DNA of 64,000 nucleotides from Phlebiopsis flavidoalba (Eukaryota > Basidiomycota > Agaricomycetes > Polyporales > Phanerochaetaceae), in the NCBI GenBank assembly GCA_035772785.1, contig JAOCPU010000033.1, positions 186,001 to 250,000 of the forward strand. Reading direction: 5' to 3'. The position numbers and the translations under genes are program-made. The notes under the pieces were generated by a model. It saw nothing but the letters and a program-made list of their open reading frames with translations, did no database searches and had not been told where the DNA came from. Below are positions 11,645 to 23,599 of the stretch, piece by piece. Each line of letters opens with the position of its first letter. Within the stretch, counting starts at the first letter, position 1.

Positions 11645-13425
11645 GAAGTTAGCCCTTGTGTACAGAAAGGGGCGAGGAGACACACCGTACGCCGTACTTT
11701 TCTAATGGTCAAGAACCAGGCCCTTCCCCTCAAGAAAATCCGCAGTTCTCTTGATATCAGGCTACCTTGATGTCGCAACTCATGCTATAGCGGGAGCAGG
11801 TCGCCGCTGACACATCAAAGGGTCACATGCGGGACGGGGCTTGAGGTCAGCGGTGGGCAGACGAGCACCCTGAGCGTGTCGATGGACGGGTGTGAAAGCG
11901 GTGCAGGGTCGACGAAAGCAGGGGAACAGAGGTAGAGGTTGAAGGTCATCGTGGCTTGTGAGGTATGTGAGGGCAAGTGGTGGGATGTATGAGCGTGCAT
12001 ACGGCCTGCATGACATCGCGGGCGGGAGATCGGTCAACGCGCTTCAACGCGTCGGAAGGTAAAACTCCGGCTATAGCCGGTAGGCGCCAAATCTGTGATC
12101 CGAAAGTCGAGACGTGATTCGAGAAGTGGGCAAGAAAATGAACCAGATCTCACGGGTAATTTGCTGCGCTGGAAGTGCAAGGACCAGGGTGAATGCTAAG
12201 AAGAAGAAAAGACTTTTTAAAAAAAATCAAGAAGAAAAAAAGGGTGCTTCACGCGGCGGGTTGTAGCACGGAGGGCGGGCTGCGGCGGGCAGAACGCTGC
12301 GCCGCGTCATGACGCGTCGTAGCATCATGACGCGTCCCTCAGACATACCACGTGTCTGCGGTAGCTGGTATGTTAGCGCCTGCTCTTGCCATCACGTCGA
12401 GGCTTTTATAAGGATGGTGAGTAGGCTTCCCCCTCCTGTCCCCAGTACTACTTACAGAATAGAAAGCTTTGTGATGTTGGGGCCATATGGGTAATATAAG
12501 AGTGATGCCGCATAAAACTCTCATGAATATCAGTCGGGGCTTACTTTATTTATCCCTGTGTGAGCCTGCTCCCCCTCAGCTCTGATGAGAGGAACGCCTG
12601 AGTCCCGTGGCATACAGAGAAAACCATTCCCGTTGCAATTTGTGGAAGCGACAGTGTTCTTTCTGGTGTCATGTCGCGGAACGAAGACAAGATAGTACGG
12701 CGCCAGAGCATGGTCTCAAGGTTATTAATAGAAATGGGTGTGCGTAGGTCGACGTAATGAGGCAAGATGGTGATCAGTATTTGAAGTCGAAATCCCGGAA
12801 GCTCACGGAGCTCGAGAATGCGGAGTCATCTGGTGTGTGCGGTGAGGGCGAGGAAGGAGGCGTGTTGACGGATGCTGGAATATGCGTAGCTGTGTGCCTC
12901 ATAACTAGAGGCACGGCAAGGAGAGTTGTTTTGCATGTGTCGCGGAAATGTCAGCTTGAAGCTGGTCGCGGAGGTCACGGTTTTTGAGAAACTGCCTATT
13001 CGGGGGCCGGGGCACAAGTGCATGGCGTTAATGAGCACGTGGCCATCATGACGTCATGATCACTAACCTTAATTAAACCGAGCCTGTTTACTTCAAAAAT
13101 TGCGCATTGACTCACGCCGTCAGCATAACTGACGAGTGAAATTAGTTGTGAGTACTTGGCTAGACAATCGGTCAATTACTGCTTTAGTTGGCTCTCTACC
13201 CACGCCAATCTCAATGTTAGAAAGTGATCATAAGCTCAGAAGTCCCCAAAACGGCGCCACACTCGCCAGGAGCGGTTTAAGGTGAGAGGCGAGATTTTCG
13301 TAGCCTCATGAATTCCCTGGAAGCGCTTACACATATAATACTCATACTGGGTTGCATGAACCTCGGGGGATCAGTGGCACACCAGGCTTAAGCTTTCGAT
13401 CATTAAGCGTACATCAACCCAGTCT
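11645..13425. other. Stretch without a supportable gene
   Basis: No recognisable coding. A purine-rich A-tract region lies at 12.19-12.25 kb, and the 11-mer CATGACGCGTC occurs twice within 20 bp near 12.31-12.34 kb. A bZIP-like palindrome in this stretch is listed separately. Confidence 0.4.
13045..13060. promoter_or_regulatory. 16-bp perfect palindrome containing a CRE-like TGACGTCA core
   Basis: ATCATGACGTCATGAT is perfectly self-complementary and contains TGACGTCA, the consensus bound by ATF/CREB-type bZIP factors. It lies about 370 bp upstream of the ribokinase start on the same strand. Binding and any role in that gene are inference; one such site can also occur by chance. Confidence 0.3.
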
Positions 13426-13428
13426 ACA

Positions 13429-14788
13429 ATGATAGAGACTGCGCGTTCCCTGTGCCTCGTTAGAGGATCAGTCAGTAAGCTCGTTACCTTTTGTATAACT
13501 CGTTGAGCCATGATTTCCATTCCTCTGTCAGATATTGATGAATTCTTTCACGGGTCTGTGCTATGACACCTTCTAGTCCTATATACGCCCTTCGCCACAA
13601 TGTCCAATAACCATTTGCACAGTTCCCGCTGTCGTACGACCAGGGGAGACTCTCTATTCTACGCACTTTGAGCGACCGTGGCGGCGGCAAAGGTGCCAAC
13701 CAGGCATTCCGCGGTAGCGCCAAGGCCGGCGGGCAGGTAAAGCTCGTCGGTGCGGTCGGCGAAGATGGGACACATCTACTCCAAAACATGAAAGCCATCG
13801 GGATGAGTGAACGTCGAAGACGTTGTTGTGTCTAGCGACGTCAGGTGCTTGCTTTTTCACGCAACGTGATTCTGTGACGTCTGATGTACTTTGCACACCA
13901 GGAGCCCACCGGCCGAGCCATAATCCAGATCACACCCGAAGGAGTTAAAACTGCATCAGTACGCATTCCTCAGTGGCATGGCTCCCCAGCTCACCACATT
14001 CGCTTAGTCCTTCATAAAGGGCAAAAACTACCTCACCTCCCCACGCATCCTCGCCCTCCCCGCTCGCCGAGCTCACATACACTCACCTACTACTTCACAA
14101 AATGAGATACCCTGGGAATGCCACACACTCGCGTACCTCCTGCCCACGCGCAGTCAGATGGGCAGCGACGGCGCTCTTCAATCCCTCGCCGCTGCCCAGC
14201 GCGGGTCAATTGCGCGAGTTCCCGTGGAACCACCTCGAATGGCTGCTCGTGAACGAGGGCGAAGTGGCAGGGCTCCTTAGCGCGCTCAACTCGGACGCTG
14301 ACGTCCCGTTGGGTTGGATGGTGAGCGGGATAGAGAGTGCACGAAGGCGGCTAGAGGAGCTGCATGTTCTGCCTTTTCTTCTCGCCGTGCCGGTGAACGT
14401 GATATGTACCCTTGGCGGGGCAGAGACTGCTTGTTCTTCTGCACAGGAAGCGCAAGTTGGGGAAGGCTCGGAAATTGTTCATGTCCCTGCTGCGAAAACT
14501 AGAAGGCGAGGTCCGGGATACAACTGGGGCTGGCGATTGCTTTCACGGGCTATTTCGTCGCGGGCTCATGGAAGAGTCGGTATCGGCTGAGTTAGGGACC
14601 AAGGTTGCAAAGGAAGGGATAATCAGAGCTGCGAAAAGAGCTGTTCAAGTAAGTACATGCTCGACAAGGCTGTTGGATTTGAGAGCTCATCGTGGTCATG
14701 TAGGCGGCAGGTGCTCTGCGTGCAACGACCAGGAGCGGTGGAGAGCATTCCGCTTAGAGAAGAAGTTGAAACCCGCCTTTCCCCATGA
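13429..14788 (+). CDS. RBK1: Ribokinase (PfkB family), frame broken by indels
   Basis: Ribokinase phosphorylates D-ribose with ATP to ribose-5-phosphate in the cytosol. The start MIETARSLCLVRGSV at 13,429 is followed by an intron (13,475-13,531), a short exon giving NIDEFFH, and a second intron ending at 13,622. Then come VRPGETLYSTHFER, the substrate-site glycine motif GGGKGANQ near 13.69 kb with GGQVKLVGAVGEDG after it, PTGRAIIQITPEG near 13.91 kb, a third region with ALFNPSPLPSAGQLREFPW and WLLVNEGEVAGLL (14.19-14.28 kb), VNVICTLG near 14.40 kb, and the ATP/anion-hole motif DTTGAGDCFHG with its catalytic Asp near 14.52-14.55 kb. The C-terminus RPGAVESIPLREEVETR ends at TGA 14,786-14,788. 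Length fits a full-size ribokinase. At least five 1-nt frame changes interrupt it, for example between HFER and GGGKGANQ. The order of motifs is complete, so this is either a recently dead gene or a live gene with sequence errors. Confidence 0.85.
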
Positions 14789-15027
14789 AAAACCTTGACA
14801 TATACTGTCTCTTCTCTTCAACCATGATCGTTCCTGAACTCGCCGTGTGCAACCTGAAAGTTTGGAGACGTTGACTATGTTATATAAAGCCCTAGCCCCG
14901 ACATGGAGCAAGTAGCCAGGTCACGGCACATAGTATCATATTACAGCGAATAGCAGTGTTTCAAACGCACCCAGGACCCAGCCCGCTACCATGGTCAAGC
15001 ATCACAGCGCTATGATAATCTAATAAT

Positions 15028-16227
15028 CTAATAATCTAATATCGTCCATAAAACAGGCGGCACTTCCACCGCGCCCGAACTTCCGCCCTCTAACCTGACG
15101 CCCCCATCTGCGTGTTGTGTAAACGTCGTTACGCTCGGATTTGAGACCATCAGCAGCGAGGCGCTCTTTGCGTCCCGCGACCGTAGTGGATGCCGCTCTT
15201 GCTCATGTATGGTTTTCGGAGGAGACCGAGGAGCCGAGGGCTGAAGTCCGGTATGCGTCCGGATCTGAGTAGGCGGGCGGGGGGCGGGGTATGAATTGAA
15301 GGGGATATGTTCTTGGCGGCTTCGGGAAGGGGCGAGCGGGAGTCCCTGCGTGAAGCTGAGGAAACATGAGTTATAAGTGTAAGAAGGCAGTAGTGGGTGA
15401 CATACCGTTGTCGTCGAGGAGGAGCGTGTTTCTCGGAGCGCTGCCACCGCCGTTTTACGCCGCCACAAACAAGCCATCGCCAAGGAGAAGGAAGAGTAAG
15501 ATAGGGGTTACGATAGCCGCTACCAAGAGAGCAGTGTTAGGCCCCTTCGAAGTCGAAGTAGTCACGCCAGCGGTCGGAGACACTGAGCTTGACGTTGACC
15601 GCACGGACGAAGACAAGGACGCGGAATGCTGAAGTAGAATGCGAGTCTAAGCTATTTGTAGTCCGCGATGCCGAGGAAAATGGTGTGTGCGACGTGATAG
15701 AGGTCATTGTCACAGAGCTTGACGTGCCAGCGGAACCTGTGTAGCTAACGTAGTCGACCCAAAAAATGTTGGCGATTTCGTCTGAGGTCATAGTGATTAG
15801 AAGCGTCGTGGTTGCCATCTTCTAGCATTGGGGATTGGTAGAACAGTTCCCGATGGTACGCAATAGAAACGACGGGAGCGGTGTAGGTGACAGACGACGA
15901 TTTGTCAAGTTTGTATGTTGAGACCGTCTGTGTTTGTCTCGTGCTGGTCGTAGCACTGATTGTACCCCACACCGAGACCGAAGTTCCTTTGCGAACGTGA
16001 GAGAGACCTCGCAAACAATTGTACGAAACATACCTTGGAACTTGAAGACAACCGTGGATCCTGCTGTAACCGTCCCATGGGTAGTGCTGTCGGCGAAGGT
16101 GAGAAAACGGTCAGGAAGAGGTCTGAGGAACGTACCTATTATACTCTGTGCTCGAGCCCCCTTGCACCCACTTTCCTGCGTAGGTGAGCCGCGTAAGGTC
16201 AGTGTCGTCCACCAATATCGCCGACAT
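15028..16227 (-). CDS. VDDTD-type single-pass membrane protein, copy 2 (near full length)
   Basis: Start ATG at 16,227 gives MSAILVDDTDLTRLTYAGKW, then VQGGSSTEYN. A GT-AG intron ends at CACTACCCATGGG and exon 2 reads TTHGTVTAGSTVVFKFQ. A second intron precedes exon 3 (GTSVSVWGTISATTSTRQTQ, then TYKLDKSSSVTYTAPVVS, ELFYQSPMLEDGNH). One frame change later comes the domain end LLITMTSDEIANIFWVDYVS. A Ser/Thr-rich stalk leads to the membrane helix TALLVAAIVTPILLFLLLG followed by WRRK (stop-transfer). A last intron (GTATGT...CCTCAG) precedes a cytosolic exon that ends QHADGGVRLEGG, then EVPPVLWTILDY and a TAG at 15,028-15,030. The ectodomain would face outside and the tail the cytosol. Function is unknown; a surface sensor or adhesin-like role is only a guess. 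This is one of the best preserved copies in the window. Confidence 0.8.
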
Positions 16228-19200
16228 AGCAAAGCCTCAATTATCAAAGAGCGTGAAAGTAATGAAAGGGAAGGTAATAAACGGATGGGAGAAAGGAGAG
16301 ACGAAAGACCAACAGCCACACCGGCAGCTCTGGCAAAGAGGTTGTTGTCAAGAGCAGGAAGATCGAATTATCGGGCCCGATGGTGAGTGCACATGTTACC
16401 TCGCGGTCGCGGCCGGCGGGATATTTGCCCCTGGATCGTCATCAAAAAATACCCACGATTTGGCCGAAAAAAAAAAGAGACATTTTTGGACTGGCTTGGG
16501 CTTGGCGGCGTGCAACGCCACCATACGATGCAAGAATAGGGTAGATTGTGGGTAATTCGGAAGACCCCATCGTGCACAAAGGTATTTGCGCGAAGGGGGC
16601 GGTGGGCGGGAGCAAGTGCCGACGAACGGGGGCGGGCAACCAAGACCGCCCGTACTCGCGTGGCCTTCACGTGGATGCCAGACGACACTTGTTAAGCGCC
16701 CTCCCCACTTCAAGTTTCGAATTCGCCACCACCACCACCAACAGAGCTGTATCGTCGCTACGGCTCCGTGCAGATTCGCCACTGGGTAGAGTTTGAGTAT
16801 CACCGACATAATTAAGGTGCGTAACTCAGACCGTCATGTAATCAGAGTATGTTCGTGCTCATCAATGTAAGACAGGTTACGACTAGTCATTCATGACATG
16901 AAGTTGAACGAGCATGTACAAGATGGGGTCTAGACTAAATGCTACAATGATTAATCAAGTATTATACACTAAACGCGTCTGCATACCATGATAAGGACCT
17001 TTCGGGCAACCTGGTTCGCCTCGCATTCAAGGCAAATCTCACTAAGGCAGTATCATGATTGGTTCTAACAACTACTCCTCATTCGTCGGCGGAAAGGAAG
17101 CGCGGAGGATCCCACAAAACCGATAACTCGCACATAAGACCTGGGTTTTTATCACCGGAAATCTCCAAAACAAAAGCATTCCTCGTCAGTGTCGTTAGCT
17201 ACGAACACCCGGGTTTTGGCTCGATAAAAAGACCCGGCGTATGACGAGCCATGGGAATGAGATGCAGTGCTGTCCCAAGGGCCGAGAGCCCAGTACAAGG
17301 ACGATACTCACGAAAGCTTTTCTTGAATAGATCTGTCTATCACAAGCCGGTTTGTCACATAAAGCCTGCCTGCCCCATAAAAGTACACACCTCACCGAAT
17401 CAGCAGTTACATGTCTCAAAAACTGACAATGGTACGTCACTGCCCCCGCGTGACAAAAATGGTCCGCTAATGTTCACCGTGGAAACAGGGGGTCCACTTT
17501 CTGTGAACAGCTGACCAAGCGACTCTACAATTTTTACCTTCTAAGTCGCTCGTACATCCTCCACGCAAACATGACGTTACAGTGCTCATGATGGGCGGGC
17601 CGCGTGAACTACCATTCTGGACGAGATCCTGACCTCGTGCCGCGAGTCCGCGGTCGACGTCTCCAAAATAACAAAGATAACCAGGTATCGGCTCAAGTTT
17701 TCTCGCCATCAAACAGCTCTACTCACACCTTTAACTTCTCCACCCAGTTGAGGCGCAAGATCGAACTCGTTTGGACCCATAATGTTGTATGATATCCCCT
17801 CTCCAAATCCCAGTGGGAGAGGGCAAGCCCAAAGCCGTACTTCTCTCATTAGAAGCATCCATGACATGCCCATGGGGTAAAGGTTTCCCCCGGGGTCCGT
17901 TATGACCAATGTGCTATTCGAAAATCAAGATAGGAATATTGAATTGATGCTTATAGGTCGGGACCGCCACACGGCTCGGCCACCATCTGTTTCCAATGCG
18001 AGCGGCGTCATATGAGACTTAGGTTCTTGTACCGAAAGCGCCAAAACCGTACCTCCTTATCTGCCACCTCACCCTCAAAGAACCGACTTCGCTTATGCAC
18101 GGCTCTGCACCACAGCCGACCTCAAGGCTGTCAAGGACCCTCGTACACCTCCCCCCATCGAGCAATGCGGAATTTACTACCGTCAAGCTCGCCTTTTTCG
18201 TCGTGCCACACGACCGCCGCGCGCTCGTCATAGCAGATAGACGACTGATCGCTTCTGACGAAGGCCGGTAGTAGGGGCGAGATGCGCCCGCCAGGCGAGA
18301 CTGCGAGCAAAGTACGTTCGTTCATACTTGAATTCGAAACTAAATCGCCTCCGCCACTATGGTATTTGGCAGATGGACACCGGTAGAGCTGGATCACCCG
18401 AGTGACGGAGAGCTCCTCTTGCGGTTTGGCACATCCGATGGATTGCGTCCTGGACACGCAAAGGTGACACTAGTGCTGACAATCAATCCATACCACTCCT
18501 TGGACGCAGCATGCCAGTGCGAGTCGTGAATGAAGCGAGAGGCGAACCTGTGCATAATGTGCACAGTTGGCTGCGACGGTCTAGTCTGGTCGCGGACGCT
18601 ACAAACTAGGTCTCTTGTAATTAATCTCTATTATTTGTCACTATTTAGTCATCTGATATTGCTTTAGGTTCGCAACGCCGATTACGACGCAGGCCAAGTA
18701 CGCATACGGGCGGGTCTAGTGCCCACCGCGTACGCATGCGTTGCGGAGGACGACAGCCCCGGAGCCTGCGTACGCGATCCAAGATACTCTCGTGACGTTC
18801 ATTCATCGGCATGGGGGTCAACCGACTACCCCTGCCACAGTCATGACCGTGTATTACGGTGGCTTAGGTAAACTTCGATCCTCTCTCCCTCATCCGTTCC
18901 CTACCTGACCGCCGGCCACTTGACACAGACAACCCGTCCGCTCGCGACCGAGCGGAGCGAAAAGTACTATGCGGACCTAGGCGCAGAGTCCCGGGCATTT
19001 TACGCATATATCCTACCGCCGACCCCGCTGTCAAGAAGCCACCCATGGGCCCTTAATTTTTAGCCCGGACGGGCCTCCGCCACGGATAGACATAGACGAT
19101 CGTCTCCGCAGATGTCCTTCCTCCGTGGCTGTCGCTTCCCACTCATGCTTCCTGTCGCAGGCTCGTCATCCGGTCCTCCGGCTATCGCTGAATAGAGCCC

Positions 19201-20900
19201 TCCTCCATTCGCGGGAGTAAGTACGCGAGTGAGCATAGGCGCTGAGTCGCGCATTTCTCAACTCTGTCTTAGATATGACCAGGCACATAGGTGTTCGCGC
19301 GCATCGCCTCTGTTCCGCGCAGATCAGACGCCGTCCTGGCCCTTCGTCGTCTCGACATTCCCGAGACACAGTCCTTGAGTGCAAGAATGGGTGCAGGAAA
19401 ATTTTGTCGGTTTTTTTTTGTTGGTGTTAGAGATTTTTGGTTTTGTACTAATTGTGGGATTTTTACACCTAAATTATTTTTTGGAACATTTTTTTTGCGA
19501 ACACAGTACTGGTGCTTTGAGTTGAGTTTGCGTTTTTTTCAGTCGGCAGGTCGCGTCTCACCTTGGCATACCCGTTCGTGCAACGTTCCTTTCCACAGGC
19601 GCCAGGTGCCGTAGACAGGCCGGCAACGGACGCCAGACTTTCCATCTCCCACTGCGTTGAATACGGCACCCTATATTTTTTGCGTTTTTCTGGTCCACGA
19701 CAGCGATGATGCAACTCGCCAACGACGTAGGCTGGCTTCGTGGGGTATGAACGCGTATGCGAGTCATCGATCGGATTGAATATGCTGGCATTCAAGCTTG
19801 GAGGTCTGTGAATCGGCGGCGGCGGGGTCGCGATCACGTTCTTTTCCCAGATGCGACAATGCCCCGTTCCTGGCCATAGCCGCCCTTTCGAAGGAAAATG
19901 CATGCGACGATGTAAAACAAATCTCGCAGTTCTGTCTATGCTCAACCATTCATCCCATCGATTTGCAGGTCTAACGTGTCCACGATATCACAACGTCTCG
20001 AGAGATCAACCGTCCGAGACAGGGCTGCTCAGCGTATTACTCGGGGACGGCTGCCCTCGGGTTGATCGCTGTTCGCCCATATCTCTCTTCTATGCATCAT
20101 GAGGAGAGAACAGCATCTGGGGACTGGGAACGTCACGGCGATAGCACGGATGGTTAGAATGATTAATCTAGTCCACATGGGATAGAAATGCCTGTAATGT
20201 ATTCACCAGCTGTGAATGTGCCTGACAAGCGCTGCTCCACAAAGCATGCCAAACCTAGGCCGGCGTTTCGACACCATAGATGACAGTACATGATCAAGCG
20301 TGTATAGTTGTACCCTATTATTCATGTCCAGTTAGCTGTTCATGACTCCGACAATAGGCAAGACGTAATGCAAGGCGCACCGAACGGAGAAGATCGGGCC
20401 TATGACGCTGTAGTCGGTCGACCGTGACTACCGCAAGAAGCTGAGACGCAGCATCGAGCGGTCTCTTGCGCTTCGTCCGTCGGCCGGACGAGCCTACGTA
20501 AACTGCAGCCCAGAAACTGCACCCAGAATACCATCACCATCCCCCTGAGGCGCCTCCCTTACGGACTGATTGAGTCGGAGGAAATGATGACCTTCCCGAG
20601 ATCATCCCTTGCCAGCAGCCTGGAATGTGGCAGACCTGCTAGCTTGCCAGCCTCGCGCACTGCCTCAGACCGGCCGCAGGACACATGTCGATGGGTGGGT
20701 CCAGGCACATCGCCGTCCAGTATGAATGTCACGTCTGGCAAGACTGCCTGACCACAAGTAGGATGTTGTGGTGCTCTAGCTCCGTTCGGATCGACCTGGG
20801 TCACCGCTCTGACGAACGCATCCGTTTTCATTTTCATTGAGAGCTCGATCCTCCATGCCGCCTCAACGATTCCGCGGAGACCTAGGTGAGAGCGCGTGTG
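16228..20900. other. Long stretch without a supportable gene
   Basis: Open frames of up to about 160 codons occur (minus 18,131-18,457 and minus 19,469-19,945 are the longest that are not obvious shadows), but none shows a known domain or a joined exon series. 19.41-19.54 kb is strikingly T-rich on the plus strand with several runs of 6-9 T. The rest is unremarkable. Confidence 0.4.
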
Positions 20901-20919
20901 TTGTAGTTCTCGAGGCTAT

Positions 20920-20927
20920 TATATAAA
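20920..20927 (+). promoter_or_regulatory. TATA box of the secreted-protein gene
   Basis: TATATAAA lies 117 bp upstream of the ATG at 21,044. The DNA between it and the ATG is rich in CAA and CTC, as in the 5' leaders of strongly expressed fungal genes. Assignment to that gene is by position. Confidence 0.5.
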
Positions 20928-21043
20928 GGCCGCACAACTCAGCAGTCGATAGCCAGCTCAAACCTCCTCGACTCAGCCAAGTCGCAACAGAAACCAACAA
21001 CCTCACTCACACAATTCTACTTCGCTTTCACCACACTTTCACG

Positions 21044-21700
21044 ATGGTTTCATTTCGCCACCGCTTCCTCGCCCTTGCCTCTCTCGCCGCCGCCGCTTCG
21101 GCACGCAACGTCGCAGCACGCTCTCCAAACCCCGAGTTTGCACCGCCGTCTTACCGGACAGACTATCGCTTTCGCCTGCTTCGCGGCGGAGGCTGACTGC
21201 GATTGCCCGAACGATCTCAACAACGACAGCGGTGTACTGATCAACGTCATACCCCGGGCTACCAATGCGCGTACCCGGAACGGCGCATGCACTTGGATAC
21301 GACAAGGTACAGAGCTCCGAGGTGATTTTGATAAAGTCAGCCACTAATTTTTACCTTCGCGTGTCCTGCAGAGCGGCGCTCTTCAGAACATCCACCAAAC
21401 AAACTGCCCCTCGAGTGCTCCTTGCAGCATTCCGCAGGTGGATGCAGCTGCCCTAGAGATAACAACGATGACACTGGTGTTCTCATCAACCAATTCACCG
21501 ATATCAGTGCGCGTAGCCGGCGACGCCTGCACCTGGGACTATGGTTCGTACGTACCACTCTTTCGATCTACCTACACCCCCGTTTGACGATATCCTATCG
21601 CAGGATGGTAACTTGCAAAACACAATGCTGTAGACCAACTGTCCCAGTTTTTCGGGTCAGAAGTGCAAGCAGTCTGGTACCAAAGTGGACTCTTCGTTCT
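21044..21700 (+). CDS. Small secreted cysteine-rich protein with two repeated modules
   Basis: The ATG at 21,044 starts a signal peptide (MVSFRHRFLALASLAAAASA) with a likely cut after ASA. The mature part carries two related modules. Module 1 reads DCDCPNDLNNDSGVLIN and then NGACTWIRQG, followed by an intron at 21,307-21,371 and SGALQNIHQTNCPSSAPC. Module 2 reads GCSCPRDNNDDTGVLINQF and then GDACTWDYGS, an intron at 21,548-21,603, and DGNLQNT...TNCPS. Each module shows C-x-C-P, D-x-GVLIN, ACTW, LQN and NCP at the same spacing, and each is cut by an intron at the same place, so the pair arose by duplication of an exon-intron unit. Function is unknown; secretion outside the cell is inferred. 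Frame changes occur around 21.18 and 21.27 kb, and a TAG interrupts module 2 just before TNCPS, so this copy may be inactive. Confidence 0.68.
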
Positions 21701-21709
21701 AATTTCCAT

Positions 21710-22900
21710 CTTCGGGTCTTCCTTTGTCCGATTCGCACTTCTACTTCATTCTGCAGTCCGTGGTATTTGAAATGTGATACTTTAGAAGTGGGGGGATGTA
21801 ACTATCAGATTCGCAGCCTCGGGCCCGTTTCTTGATACTCTTCTTTCTTGTAGTAGTTGGAGATTTTTTTTATAATTAAACACGACTTCCTGAGCCGGCA
21901 TCATTCATCAGACCGAATCAATACCTATCATGTCAGCACACAAAACTACACGTCCGTGCAGCCCTGAGAAAATCTAAGTACAGACTACGCGCTTGAGAAA
22001 TTCCTGGCTCAAAGCACATCGCAGCGTAAAGGCGCCTGAACGTCGAACGGACCCAAAGACATGACATGCTCGAATCCGAAATATATCATTGAGACACCCC
22101 AAAAAAAAAACCCAGACAGCATTCAATCGGTTTGACATGGCCGTACGACGAGTACACCATTTGCCTACTCGGCTACGCGACGAGGAGGTAAAGAGGGAAC
22201 GAACTAGACACAGTCGGTTATGAGGATAGAGGTACTACTACGATACCAGGGCGAAATCCGTGTATGAATAGAACAAAAAATCATAAAGCACACAGCGCAG
22301 GAAACATAAAGCAGAATCGCAAGCACAAATGAGAGACAAGGGGGAAACGCATCTACGGACTAGGCGCGTTGCTTAAGTATAGGTTGAGGGGACAATTCGT
22401 CTGCGGACGTATCCGTCACGATCCATGCCTGAAAGAAGGTGCAGCCAATACTTTGTTCGAAGGCAATGCGTTGTTATAGTGAGGCTTGACTGGAACACCC
22501 ACGGGTCCCTCCACTTCACGAGGCGCCGTCGGGGGGGGATATATAATTGTCGCATTGATAGGATTGAGTGAACCTGGTTTAATCAGCGGGGGGAACGCTG
22601 TGTTACCGTCGATGTTGACTAACAGGCGTATGGGCCTGCGAGTTGCCAGGGCTCAGTCAACAGGGGCTCATTGTCGGGGCTAGTTTGTGTTGCCAGAACC
22701 GTCCATGAGGGCAGAGCCGTAGTACTATTCACGAGGACGGGGGTTTCAGTTTCCAAAAAAATACGGGTGGGGACTCCAGGACGCACGGATGGTCATCATA
22801 GATGCAAGCTTCCACAGAGGATACGCGCTACTGGTAGCTACGATTATTACGGTTGATCAGGACACCCGGGATTTTCGGTCGTTCTCGACAGTGCATTGGT
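21710..22900. other. Stretch without a supportable gene
   Basis: AT-rich DNA after the secreted-protein gene (21.84-22.3 kb), then Pro/Thr-rich readings on the minus strand (22.37-22.9 kb) that may continue the coding tract at 22.9-23.3 kb but show no recognisable domain or clear splice sites. Confidence 0.35.
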
Positions 22901-22908
22901 TCTGGCAT

Positions 22909-23319
22909 TCAGGTGTGGGCCCGTTTGCAGGGTGACATGTAGGATGATTGCTGGTGGGGGTGCTGGTGTCGGTAGGAGTACCAGTATCCGTGGGGCTGTG
23001 CTTGTGTAGTAGGCGTGCTCGATGTGTCCGTCGGCGTGCTTGGTAATGTCCAGTAGGGGGTTACTAGTATCCGTCGGGGCAGTGCTCGTATCGCCAGTTG
23101 GAGTACCCCTCCTGCTGGTAAGTCTTGTGGGTGGTCAGCGCCTGTTGTCTGTAGCGTACAGGCTTTTGTATCCGTAGGGGTGCCGGTGTCTGTGGGCGTG
23201 GTCCAGACTCGCCGGTGTCGGTAGGAACGCCGGTATCGGGTCGTGTGGGCAAGTACAAGTACAACCGGGAAGTTTCGGTAGTGGTAACATACCAGGGGTT
23301 GTAGTCGTCGTTGGTTCAT
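22909..23319 (-). repeat. Thr/Pro-Asp-Thr-rich low-complexity tract, possibly coding
   Basis: On the minus strand the sequence repeatedly encodes variants of TPTDT and TDTGTPTDT (for example TDTGTPTDTKAC and STPTDTSSTPT), separated by unrelated residues and frame changes. Just upstream, around 23.37-23.28 kb, the reading ALIVVFSVALNPVTDTTN resembles a hydrophobic segment followed by a Thr-rich start. This could be the mucin-like stalk of a cell-surface or secreted protein. I cannot join it to a domain, and imperfect tandem repeats of this kind also arise without coding. Confidence 0.35.
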
Positions 23320-23599
23320 AGAAGTAGTGGTTAGTAGTATCGGTGACGGGGTTCAGTGCAACGGAAAACACGACGATCAAGGCTTTGACGGGGAACCCGC
23401 GTGAATCCTCCTCGCGCTGACGAGGCAGCGAGCAACGACGCGAGGGTCGATTGCGATAGCCAAAGGGCGGACCATCCTGGGTAAAATGGGGGAGGAAGGC
23501 GTATTCTCGGGGCGATAAGCCTAAGACTGCTCCTTAGGATGCGTAAGTTGGGGCCTGGGACGATACGAGACACCGCAGCCCAGATTTATACGAAAACGG

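Noticed and set aside
12307..12340. Two CATGACGCGTC motifs as an operator
   Set aside because: No gene could be assigned next to them, and two copies alone do not show function.
18131..18457. 108-codon minus open frame as a protein gene
   Set aside because: Acidic/aromatic segments look protein-like, but there is no domain, no splice continuation and the opposite strand is equally open.
19469..19945. 158-codon minus open frame
   Set aside because: Runs through a T-rich tract and unrelated composition; no recognisable motif or start context.
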